Assembly (NCBI GenBank): GCA_022766905.1
Contig: JALEPU010000067.1
Span: forward strand, 1-35,113
Source: Lachnospiraceae bacterium
GTDB taxonomy: Bacteria > Bacillota > Clostridia > Lachnospirales > Lachnospiraceae
Direction: 5' to 3'
Length of the DNA: 35,113 nucleotides
Shown: in pieces, positions 1 through 6,681 of the stretch
Position numbering within the stretch: position 1 is the first letter of the stretch
Layout of the letters: the number at the start of each line of letters is the position of its first letter
Notes under the pieces: model-generated
Told to the model about the DNA's origin: nothing
What the model saw: only the letters and a program-made list of their open reading frames with translations
Database searches by the model: none
Position numbers and translations under genes: made by a program

Positions 1-52
1 AATAACAAAAGCGTTCGTTGTCAGCTAATCCAGCTAACATTTTCGAACGCTT
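1..52 (-). terminator. Intrinsic terminator downstream of tRNA-Arg
   Basis: Reading the minus strand, AAGCGTTCG (52-44) pairs with CGAACGCTT (17-9). Inside it a second stem, GTTAGCT with AGCTGAC, continues the hairpin across a small internal loop. The hairpin is followed by TTTTGTTATT. It lies just past the 3' end of the minus-strand tRNA-Arg gene, so it most likely ends that transcript. Confidence 0.8.
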
Positions 53-59
53 TGAAGCC

Positions 60-133
60 CGTCGCCAAGAGGATTTGAACCTCCGACCCCTCGCTTAGGA
101 GGCGAGTGCTCTATCCAGCTGAGCTATGACGAC
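60..133 (-). tRNA. tRNA-Arg, anticodon CCT
   Basis: The minus strand folds as a full cloverleaf. The acceptor is GTCGTCA against TGGCGAC, with one G-T pair, and the D stem is GCTC/GAGC. The anticodon stem CTCGC/GCGAG carries loop CTCCTAA, giving anticodon CCT, which reads AGG. The T arm is GGAGG-TTCAAAT-CCTCT. The discriminator base is G and the 3' CCA is not encoded. A TTGACA promoter lies about 60 bases upstream of the tRNA and a strong terminator follows it. Confidence 0.95.
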
Positions 134-193
134 ACATGCCGCAAACCCTTGATTTTACTGGGTTTCTGGGATTTTTCCCTTCGGCCATATATA

Positions 194-222
194 AGATTAT
201 CAACTCTATTTTGAGTTGTCAA
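194..222 (-). promoter_or_regulatory. Promoter of tRNA-Arg(CCT)
   Basis: On the minus strand a perfect TTGACA (222-217) is separated by 17 bases from TAATCT (199-194). The -10 box is weak, but the -35 and spacing are ideal. The -35 and the five bases after it (TTGACAACTCA) are identical to those of the tRNA-Ser promoter at the other end of the window. The leader between promoter and tRNA contains a short hairpin, AAACCC/GGGTTT (165-143). Confidence 0.6.
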
Positions 223-257
223 TCTACAGATTTTTTCGATTTGGTAACATTAGAACG

Positions 258-354
258 TTCCCCAAATTGGGGAATGCTTTGTTGTCACCTTTAGCATTAT
301 TCAGAATAGATTCGAACTGAAAGTTGTTTTTTATTTTTTCCCTTTGGGGAATGC
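258..354. repeat. Short palindromic element and duplicated 11-mer
   Basis: Positions 258-274 are an inverted repeat with arms TTCCCCAA and TTGGGGAA around one base. The right arm plus its flank, TTGGGGAATGC (267-277), recurs at 344-354, where it forms a looser hairpin with TTCCC (338-342). Both copies lie between tRNA-Arg and the half-tRNA relic. The direct repeat may be debris from a tRNA-associated insertion, but no gene remains to show that. Confidence 0.45.
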
Positions 355-365
355 CTCGGCTTTCT

Positions 366-404
366 CTTAGGAGGCGCTTGTTTTATCCGTTAAACTAAGA
401 GGAC
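366..404 (-). pseudogene. 5' half of a second tRNA-Arg(CCT), 3' half missing
   Basis: The minus strand from 404 reads as a tRNA 5' half: GTCCTCT acceptor strand, TA, D arm GTTT...AAAC, then AGCGC and the anticodon loop CTCCTAA with anticodon CCT. The matching 3' anticodon stem, T arm and acceptor strand (AGAGGAC) are not found in the following 230 bases. A T-loop-like TTCGAAT occurs on the same strand near 307-319, but its flanks do not form a T stem. I read this as a broken tRNA-Arg gene. Its promoter at 469-497 is intact, so the fragment may still be transcribed. Confidence 0.65.
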
Positions 405-468
405 TTCTCAAAGAAGTTCTGGCTGAATCCATTTGATGTGTGAAATGAATTCATCCATAACTTCTAAA

Positions 469-497
469 AGTATACTATTCTTTTTTCTTTTTGTCAA
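469..497 (-). promoter_or_regulatory. Strong promoter facing the half-tRNA
   Basis: On the minus strand TTGACA (497-492), a 17-base spacer and TATACT (474-469) give a near-consensus housekeeping promoter. The expected start is near 462, about 58 bases before the half-tRNA. Between them lies a small hairpin, ACTTCT/AGAAGT. The promoter begins after the stop codon of the DUF3881 gene and points at nothing else before the tRNA-Arg promoter. Confidence 0.65.
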
Positions 498-513
498 ATG
501 CACAAATTTGATT

Positions 514-1392
514 TTAAATATAATCTACCATTCCCTGCAGCCAGACAACTCCTTTAAATCTTCTTCCTCTTACCGGTTCTCCCAAAAGATCTTTTTTATT
601 AATGCAGATTTCAAAGTCCAGGTCATTACAGGAGATTGCCATATAGTAGACTTCCTCTCCTGTCTGGCTGTTTGTATATTCGTTGACTTCCTGAATGGTT
701 CCCATCATCGAATATTTATCCGATTCAATTCCATAAGGGATACAGTAAGAATCTACAATCGTAAAGACATCTTCTTTTTTTGCCCGTTTTGATATCATGG
801 TATACAGATCCATATCATCCAGGGTAAGAATTTCAATGGCTTCCATATTTCCCTCTTTTGCTGCTTCCAGAAGCTGATTTCTATTTCGATTGCTGACTCT
901 TTCTTTTTTGATTTGATTTTCATCTTTTTCAATATTTAAGATGACGGTTCCCTGTAAGGAAAGTCCGGATAGGACAGCAGTGTTTATCTTTGGAAACATT
1001 TCTTCGTATTTTCGCATATTCAAATAATGAACAAAGTTATGGATATAGAAAATCAAAGGAACTCCTATATTTACATTGTCGCATACTCCTGCATATGCTT
1101 CTCTGTCGGAGTATTTTTCCAGATGGATTTCTTCCTGATAAAACATATTGTTTCCTTTTACATACGGATAGGAATATTCTACATCCATGATTCCTTTTTG
1201 ATTCATTTCTCCGACTACGGAAATCCCAAAACACTCGCTGAAATCTTTATTTAATTGTACAATTGCACTTTCTTCATTTTTCTTAAAATATATTTTTTCA
1301 TCAGGACTTAGAATGACTTTCTGAACAAGTTCATCCAGCTCTTCTTTTTTTCTGATCTGACTAAATCCAATTGCTTTTAAATAATCATGCAT
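514..1392 (-). CDS. DUF3881 family protein
   Basis: A 292-residue cytoplasmic protein with no signal peptide or membrane segment. The start (MHDYLKAIGFSQI) and the C-terminal half (VSNRNRNQLLEAAKEGNMEAIEILTLDD, given here only as the landmark RNRNQLLEAAKEGN, then ending in GRRFKGVVWLQG) match my memory of DUF3881, a family I associate with Lachnospiraceae and with a position beside serS. No biochemical role is known to me. The gene starts 36 bases after the serS stop with an AAAGGG ribosome-binding site, so it is probably co-transcribed with serS under T-box control. The assignment rests on family resemblance and neighbourhood, not on catalytic residues. Confidence 0.75.
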   Translation of the reverse strand: MHDYLKAIGFSQIRKKEELDELVQKVILSPDEKIYFKKNEESAIVQLNKDFSECFGISVVGEMNQKGIMDVEYSYPYVKGNNMFYQEEIHLEKYSDREAYAGVCDNVNIGVPLIFYIHNFVHYLNMRKYEEMFPKINTAVLSGLSLQGTVILNIEKDENQIKKERVSNRNRNQLLEAAKEGNMEAIEILTLDDMDLYTMISKRAKKEDVFTIVDSYCIPYGIESDKYSMMGTIQEVNEYTNSQTGEEVYYMAISCNDLDFEICINKKDLLGEPVRGRRFKGVVWLQGMVDYI

Positions 1393-1427
1393 TCTTTTTC
1401 TATCTGCCCTTTCTGTTGGTGCAGCAA

Positions 1428-2714
1428 TTATTTATCTGCAGAAATCACAGTCTGGCCGCACATATAAGGAACCAGTGCTTCCGGAATTTTGATACTTCCA
1501 TCTTCCTGCTGATAATTTTCTAAAATAGCTGCCACAGTTCTTCCCACAGCAACGCCGCTTCCATTTAATGTGTGTACGAACTGTGCTTTATCTTTGATGT
1601 TATCTTTGTATTTAATGTTTGCTCTTCTTGCCTGGAAGGATTCAAAATTGGAACAGCTGGAAATTTCAACATAACGTCCATAGCTTGGCATCCAGACTTC
1701 AATATCGTATTTCATTGCTGCTGTAAATCCTAAATCTCCAATACAGATTTTAACCACACGATATGGCAATCCTAAAATCTGAAGGACATCTTCTGCATCT
1801 CTTGTCAGTTTTTCCAGTTCTTCATAAGACTGCTCCGGTTTTGTAAATTTCACCAGCTCAACTTTATTAAACTGATGCTGTCTGATTAATCCTCTGGTAT
1901 CTCTTCCTGCAGATCCTGCCTCTGCTCTGAAACATGCGGTATATGCGACATGTTTGATTGGCAGAGATGCTCCGTCTAAAATCTGTTCTCTGTACATATT
2001 GGTTACCGGTACTTCTGCTGTCGGTACAAGGAAATATTCTTTTCCATCACCATATACTTTATATGCATCTTCTTCAAATTTTGGAAGCTGTCCGGTTCCG
2101 GTCATACTTTCTCTTGTTACCATAAATGGTGTAAATACTTCTGTATATCCATGTTTCATTGTATGAGTATCCAGGAAGAAGTTTGTCACTGCTCTTTCCA
2201 GTCTTGCTCCTGCATCACGATAAACGGTAAAACGAGTTCCGGAAATTTTAGCTGCTGTTTCAGGGTCTAAAATACCAAGGTCTTTTCCAAGATCCCAATG
2301 AGCCTTTGGTTCAAAATCAAATACCGTCGGTTCTCCAGAACGACGGATTTCTACGTTATCTTCATCGCTGCTTCCCTTTGGAACTGTTGGATTTGGAATA
2401 TTGGGGATTGTCAGCATATATGCATTCAATTCTTCCTCTACTTCATTGACCTGTGCATTTAATCCTTTTACCTTTTCGGATAACTCTTTCATCTCTTTGA
2501 AGATTGGAGCAACGTCTTTTCCTTCTTTTTTCATTGCAGGAATCTGTTTGGATACTTTATTCTGCTCACTTTTTAATACTTCTACTTCTGCCAGTAATTC
2601 TCTTCTTTTTGTATCCAGTTCCTGAAATCTGGATAAATCAAAATCTTCATTTCTATCTGCAAGTGCTGCTTTTACTCCTTCAAAATCATTTCTCAATAAT
2701 TTAATGTCTAACAT
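1428..2714 (-). CDS. serS: Serine--tRNA ligase
   Basis: A class II aminoacyl-tRNA synthetase of 428 residues, the usual length, that charges tRNA-Ser and tRNA-Sec with serine. The N-terminal 100 residues are the long charged coiled-coil arm that grips the tRNA long variable arm. Class II motif 2 is seen as [21 protein letters not shown] and motif 3 as [20 protein letters not shown]. The segment [14 protein letters not shown], typical of SerRS, lies between them. A serine-type T-box leader sits directly upstream. The DUF3881 gene follows in the same direction. Confidence 0.98.
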   Translation of the reverse strand: MLDIKLLRNDFEGVKAALADRNEDFDLSRFQELDTKRRELLAEVEVLKSEQNKVSKQIPAMKKEGKDVAPIFKEMKELSEKVKGLNAQVNEVEEELNAYMLTIPNIPNPTVPKGSSDEDNVEIRRSGEPTVFDFEPKAHWDLGKDLGILDPETAAKISGTRFTVYRDAGARLERAVTNFFLDTHTMKHGYTEVFTPFMVTRESMTGTGQLPKFEEDAYKVYGDGKEYFLVPTAEVPVTNMYREQILDGASLPIKHVAYTACFRAEAGSAGRDTRGLIRQHQFNKVELVKFTKPEQSYEELEKLTRDAEDVLQILGLPYRVVKICIGDLGFTAAMKYDIEVWMPSYGRYVEISSCSNFESFQARRANIKYKDNIKDKAQFVHTLNGSGVAVGRTVAAILENYQQEDGSIKIPEALVPYMCGQTVISADK

Positions 2715-2835
2715 GTTGTTTTCCTCCTGAATTTTTTTGTTAGTCCTTATCCGCTACTTAATGCTCTACGCATTTGAAGTAGATAAACTAACTTAGTTTG
2801 GTAAAATGTTATGATAGATTATTTTCTTATACAAG

Positions 2836-3077
2836 AAAAAAATCCGTCCCATATATTAATCTATGGGACGGAATATACCGCGTTGCCACCCAAATTGCCT
2901 CTATGCATACATAAAGACCACTCGTTTAGTAAGATAATGGTTACCGGCCATCTGTATTAGCAGAAACTCGAAAAGTGGAAAGGTTTTTTCATATATCGAT
3001 TCACACCAACCATCGACTCTCTGTTATAATCCCAAACCGTAGCTTTTCTCAACGTCTTTTTTCTTCTATAAACAATT
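2836..3077 (-). promoter_or_regulatory. T-box leader of serS (serine specifier likely)
   Basis: On the minus strand the T-box core GGTGGCAACGCGGTA is at 2890-2876. It is followed by a terminator whose stem CCGTCCCATA/TATGGGACGG (2871-2844) runs into seven T residues. Stem I carries the GGTTGGTG element near 3010-3020. The likely specifier is TCC (2979-2977), in the stretch preceding TTTTCGAGTTTC. Uncharged tRNA-Ser should stabilise the antiterminator and let serS be read. The leader class is certain from the core motif and its position; the exact specifier triplet is my inference. Confidence 0.93.
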
Positions 3078-3083
3078 TCCTCA

Positions 3084-3112
3084 ATTATATCTCTTTCTAA
3101 TGGGTATTTCAA
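3084..3112 (-). promoter_or_regulatory. Promoter of the serS T-box transcript
   Basis: TTGAAA (3112-3107), a spacer of exactly 17 bases, and a perfect TATAAT (3089-3084) on the minus strand. The expected start near 3077 matches the beginning of the T-box leader. Confidence 0.8.
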
Positions 3113-3154
3113 GTTATTCTTTGCAATTTTTTTGAAAATATTATAATAACTTAC

Positions 3155-3664
3155 TTATACGCTTTTCGCCATTGCCTCTTTTAATGCAATGATTTCTTCT
3201 TTACAAAGTGCTGTGGAACATTCTCCTTTTTCCACTTCTTTCAGATATATATAATTTCCATCTGTACTTCTGATGCTGTTAATGATGATACCGCTGTTTT
3301 GTATATTGAGCAGTACCAGTACAAAGCTCATATTTCCGCCTACTTCTTTAAATGCATCGTATTTCATCACATGAATTTTAGAATATACTTCTGAAAAATG
3401 TGAACTGATCGTTGTAATATAATCATCATGATCATTTACATTTTTCTTAATACCTGTTATTTCTTCTCCCTGATCTAATACGATTTGTTCCAGATTATAT
3501 CCGTTGGCTCCTGTCATAAACTGTTTATATTTTTTCTTCATATTAGCCAGTTTAACAAGAATTATCACAGCCAGAACGAATAAAATAACCATTCCCCCAA
3601 TATTAATGACAAGAAAATAATCCAGTGTAACATGGAGGGCTTTTAAAATAGAACTGGTTAACAT
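3155..3664 (-). CDS. DUF4446 family membrane-anchored protein
   Basis: A 169-residue protein with one N-terminal membrane segment (about residues 17-39), then a basic stretch (KKKYKQF) and a soluble C-terminal domain. The segment MKYDAFKEVGGNMSFVLVLLNIQNSGIIINSI is the family signature (key part: DAFKEVGG...SFVLVLL). DUF4446 proteins are commonly encoded beside parB in Clostridia; the function is unknown to me. The ribosome-binding site is the GGGGAAAGGA run just before the ATG. The gap to parB is about 106 bases with no terminator, so it may share the parAB transcript. Confidence 0.85.
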   Translation of the reverse strand: MLTSSILKALHVTLDYFLVINIGGMVILFVLAVIILVKLANMKKKYKQFMTGANGYNLEQIVLDQGEEITGIKKNVNDHDDYITTISSHFSEVYSKIHVMKYDAFKEVGGNMSFVLVLLNIQNSGIIINSIRSTDGNYIYLKEVEKGECSTALCKEEIIALKEAMAKSV

Positions 3665-3770
3665 TTTGTTCCTTTCCCCTTTTCATTCATTCTCTTTTTT
3701 TACTTTTGTATTTTATGACCTTTTGGCTCTTGGTTCTTATAAATGATGCTTACATATTTGTTCCTTGACA

Positions 3771-4688
3771 TCATACTGATTGAAGCATATCTATAATTCG
3801 TTCCAAATCTTCCCGAGAATAATATTCGATTTCGATTTTTCCTTTGTTATTTTTTTTGTTTCGAATCTGAACCTTTGTACCGAATTTTTCTTTCATACTT
3901 TCCTCAATATCCCGATACAAATACTCTTCTTCCTGCGTTTGTTTTACTTCTTTTTTCTCTGTTTCGGCTTTGTTTTCTTTTTTCACAAGACTTTCTGCTT
4001 CTCTTACGCTTAAGCCTAAATCCATGATTTTCACAGCAACAGGATATTGTTTTTCCGGATCTTTTAATCCTAACAGACATCTTGCATGACCGCTGCTGAT
4101 TAAATCTTCCTGCAACATATTCTGCACTCTTTCATCTAATTTTAAAAGACGCATGGTATTGGTTATAGCTGTTCTGCTTTTTGATACCTTTTTTGCTACT
4201 TCATCCTGCGTTAAATGAAATTCCTGGGTTAGTCTTTCATATGCCTTTGCTTCTTCAATTGGATTCAAATTTTCTCTTTGTATATTTTCAATGAGAGAAA
4301 TTTCCAATGCTGTCTGGGTCTCATAATCTCTAATTATAACCGGGACTGTTTTCAATCCTACCATTCTGGCAGCTCTCCATCTTCTTTCTCCAGCTATAAT
4401 TTCATAATAATCTTCTTTTTTCTGGACAATAAGTGGCTGCACAACTCCAAATTGACGAATGGATTCTGCCAATTCTTCCAGGCCATCTTCATCAAATTGT
4501 TGTCTTGGCTGATTGTGATTTGGTTCTATCTCTGATATTTTTAATGTTACTTCTTTTTCTACTTCTTTGACAACTTCTTTGATTACTTCTTTGACAACTT
4601 CTTTTTGAGCAGATTCATCGGTTGTTTTATTCTGTTCCGGAATTAAAACATTCAATCCCCGGCCTAATGCCATTTTCTTTCCTGCCAC
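3771..4688 (-). CDS. parB: Chromosome-partitioning protein ParB
   Basis: A 305-residue CTP-dependent clamp that loads at parS sites and spreads to organise the origin for segregation. It shows the N-terminal ParA-interaction motif (LGRGLNVLI, residues 8-16), the CTP-binding ParB/Sulfiredoxin-fold motif GERRWRAARM (100-109), and the helix-turn-helix that reads parS (about 158-182). A C-terminal dimerisation segment ends the protein. Residues 29-48 are a run of KEV-type repeats, an unusually regular charged linker between the ParA-binding tail and the core. The start is GTG, overlapping the parA stop by one base (TAGTG), so the two are translationally coupled. Two perfect parS sites lie within 2 kb. 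Confidence 0.97.
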   Translation of the reverse strand: MAGKKMALGRGLNVLIPEQNKTTDESAQKEVVKEVIKEVVKEVEKEVTLKISEIEPNHNQPRQQFDEDGLEELAESIRQFGVVQPLIVQKKEDYYEIIAGERRWRAARMVGLKTVPVIIRDYETQTALEISLIENIQRENLNPIEEAKAYERLTQEFHLTQDEVAKKVSKSRTAITNTMRLLKLDERVQNMLQEDLISSGHARCLLGLKDPEKQYPVAVKIMDLGLSVREAESLVKKENKAETEKKEVKQTQEEEYLYRDIEESMKEKFGTKVQIRNKKNNKGKIEIEYYSREDLERIIDMLQSV

Positions 4689-5458
4689 TATTCTTCTCCC
4701 CCATTTCCAATTACTTCTTCTGCCAGCAGGCGGTAGCTTTCTGCTCCTGTTGACTTAGAATCATATAGATTAATTGGTAATCCATGGCTTGGTGCTTCTG
4801 CTAATCTTACATTTCTTGGAATAATTGTCTTATAGATATTCTGATTCAGATTATCTTTTACATTTTCCACAACCTGCAATGATAAATTTGTTCTTGCATC
4901 GTACATGGTAAATACTACGCCTTCCATATGTAAATCCGGATTCAGATTTTTTTGAATCAATTCAATGGTATAAATCAATTGACTTAATCCATCCAAAGCA
5001 TAAAACTCACATTGAATCGGAACTAATACGGAATCTGCTGCTGTCATCGCATTTACTGTTAACATTCCTAACGCCGGCGGACAATCCAGTATAATAAAAT
5101 CATAGTCATCTCTGATTTCACTTAATTTTTCTTTCATGATATACTGCATTCTCTCAATGGTTATGAGTTCAATCTCAGCACCGGATAAATTACGATTTGC
5201 TGGAAGCAAAGAAAGATTTTCAAATAAATCAGGAATGATTGCTTCTCCTATCTGAATTTCTCCTCCAATTACCTCATATACTGTTTTTTCCAAAGAATTT
5301 TTATCAATTCCTAATCCACTGGTCGTATTTCCCTGTGGATCCAAATCAACCAGTAATACTTTTTTCCCCGCTTCTGCAAGACAAGCTGACAAATTTACTG
5401 AAGTAGTTGTCTTACCAACCCCGCCTTTCTGGTTTGCCACTGCTATTATTCTACTCAT
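4688..5458 (-). CDS. parA: ParA/Soj-type partition ATPase
   Basis: A 256-residue Walker-type ATPase that works with ParB in origin segregation and can modulate DnaA in relatives. The deviant Walker A motif KGGVGKTT is at residues 11-18, with both signature lysines (K11, K16). The Walker B region reads DYDFIILDCPPALG. Length and the lack of an N-terminal DNA-binding extension fit chromosomal Soj/ParA. It is preceded by AAAGGAG and an extended -10 promoter. It is the first gene of parA-parB, and a parS/terminator hairpin separates it from the gene upstream. Confidence 0.97.
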   Translation of the reverse strand: MSRIIAVANQKGGVGKTTTSVNLSACLAEAGKKVLLVDLDPQGNTTSGLGIDKNSLEKTVYEVIGGEIQIGEAIIPDLFENLSLLPANRNLSGAEIELITIERMQYIMKEKLSEIRDDYDFIILDCPPALGMLTVNAMTAADSVLVPIQCEFYALDGLSQLIYTIELIQKNLNPDLHMEGVVFTMYDARTNLSLQVVENVKDNLNQNIYKTIIPRNVRLAEAPSHGLPINLYDSKSTGAESYRLLAEEVIGNGGEE

Positions 5459-5483
5459 AGCAAATCTCCTTTCGTGCTTTTCT

Positions 5484-5492
5484 ATTATAGCA
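5484..5492 (-). promoter_or_regulatory. Extended -10 promoter of parA
   Basis: The minus strand carries TGC immediately before a perfect TATAAT (5492-5484), an extended -10 element. No convincing -35 is seen 16-18 bases upstream. It lies 26 bases before the parA ATG. Confidence 0.55.
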
Positions 5493-5548
5493 CTAATTTT
5501 CTCTATCGGCTATCTTTTCTTATTATATTTTCCTTTTTCTTAAAAAAG

Positions 5549-5580
5549 AAGAGGAATGTTTCACGTGAAACATTCCTCTT
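5549..5580. promoter_or_regulatory. parS site embedded in a 32-bp palindrome, also terminator-like
   Basis: The core TGTTTCACGTGAAACA (5557-5572) is the exact consensus parS bound by ParB/Spo0J. It is extended on both sides by GAGGAA/TTCCTC pairs to a perfect 32-bp palindrome. On the minus strand the palindrome is followed by CTTTTTTAAG. The same sequence could therefore form an intrinsic terminator for the secreted-protein gene that ends 77 bases upstream, insulating parA. Confidence 0.95.
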
Positions 5581-5656
5581 GTTTGCTTATCATTGCTTTT
5601 TTATGACTTAGGTGGTATACCTTATGATTCAACATTTACTTACAAATTATTCTAGA

Positions 5657-6541
5657 CTAATTTTTCTTTAATAATTTTGTCGATTTATTTTTTATATCAT
5701 AACGATACTCATAGGTATTTAATCCAGACCAATTTGAAAAATATACATATTTATTTGTTATTTTATTAATAGCACCGGCTCTTAACTTACTTACTACAGT
5801 TTTTTTATTTTTTCCGTTTAAATCACATCTTATAATTTTAAATGTGAATTTACTACTGGAATAGGTTGAGTAAGTTGTATATGCATAATACAATTTTCCA
5901 CCTGAAATATTTGGTGTACATCCAGTTGCCAATTTACTGCTGCATTTTCGTGTGCTCATATTATACAGGTAAATAGGAAGCATACTAAAATCTCCGGTAT
6001 TCGGCATGCAAATCAGATAATTTTTGTATTGTTTATAGAAAGATGCATTTTTCTTTACAATCTTATATGATTTCGTTGAAACTTTAATACTTGCAAGATG
6101 AATTAAAGTACAATCATCTACTGTATCCGTATCAAGATATAAATATCCATTATAATAAGCATCTAAAGTCATGGATGTTTTTGATTTACGAAGTAATACT
6201 TTTGATTTTCCGGTTACATTAATTTTATAAAGGTAATTCCATCTACCTTCATTCCAGTTTCCGCAAGTATAAAAGATGGTACTTCCATTCGAAATAATAG
6301 GGCCACTCATATAACCGTATTTTCCACTTGGTTTTTTTGCAATTACTTTCCCACTTCCGGAAGAAGATTTTGATACTCTTAAAGTACCATCAGTATAATT
6401 CACCCAAATATAATAACTTCCAATCTTCTCTTTTTCACCGGACAGTTTATAACTTGCTGCCTGTGTATCTTTTCCCTGAATAAAACTGAGGCCGGCACAC
6501 AAGCAAATTGTTGCAAGGATAATTTTTAATATTTTTTTCAT
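5657..6541 (-). CDS. Secreted beta-rich repeat protein, function unknown
   Basis: A 294-residue protein with a clear Sec signal peptide (MKKILKIILATICLCAGLSFIQG, hydrophobic core about 5-20). The mature part is rich in Tyr, Ser and Lys. It contains repeated short strands of the type 'YYIWVNYTDGTLRV', 'YLYKINVTGKSKVLL', 'YIYLYNMSTRKCSS' and 'FKIIRCDLNGKNKKTVV', spaced about 45 residues apart. This resembles the tandem blades of DUF5050-like beta-propeller proteins that Lachnospiraceae export. I see no catalytic motif or cell-wall sorting signal. It sits between two parS sites, between parA and argS, where core-cluster genes are normally found. Its base composition is lower in GC than its neighbours by eye. 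A wall- or glycan-associated role is only a guess. Confidence 0.7.
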   Translation of the reverse strand: MKKILKIILATICLCAGLSFIQGKDTQAASYKLSGEKEKIGSYYIWVNYTDGTLRVSKSSSGSGKVIAKKPSGKYGYMSGPIISNGSTIFYTCGNWNEGRWNYLYKINVTGKSKVLLRKSKTSMTLDAYYNGYLYLDTDTVDDCTLIHLASIKVSTKSYKIVKKNASFYKQYKNYLICMPNTGDFSMLPIYLYNMSTRKCSSKLATGCTPNISGGKLYYAYTTYSTYSSSKFTFKIIRCDLNGKNKKTVVSKLRAGAINKITNKYVYFSNWSGLNTYEYRYDIKNKSTKLLKKN

Positions 6542-6635
6542 AACTCTTTCCCTCCCAACATCATGATGAATCAGTCGTTAAGCGAATATTCGCAACATGC
6601 TTCGATACTCGCTCATAACCAAAAACTGTAATGTA

Positions 6636-6675
6636 ATTGATAAAGAATGTTTCACGTGAAACATTCTTTATCAAT
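6636..6675. promoter_or_regulatory. parS site embedded in a 40-bp perfect palindrome
   Basis: The exact parS core TGTTTCACGTGAAACA (6648-6663) lies at the centre of a perfect 40-bp palindrome. The outer arms are ATTGATAAAGAA and TTCTTTATCAAT. It begins seven bases after the argS stop codon on the argS strand. Unlike the first parS, it has no T-run directly after it on the minus strand, so terminator activity is less likely. Spacing between the two parS cores is about 1.1 kb. Confidence 0.95.
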
Positions 6676-6681
6676 ATTTTG

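Noticed and set aside
3113-3154. Inverted repeat AAGTTATT/AATAACTT after the DUF4446 gene
   Set aside because: The stem is only 8 bp with a 25-base loop and no T-run, so it does not qualify as a terminator.
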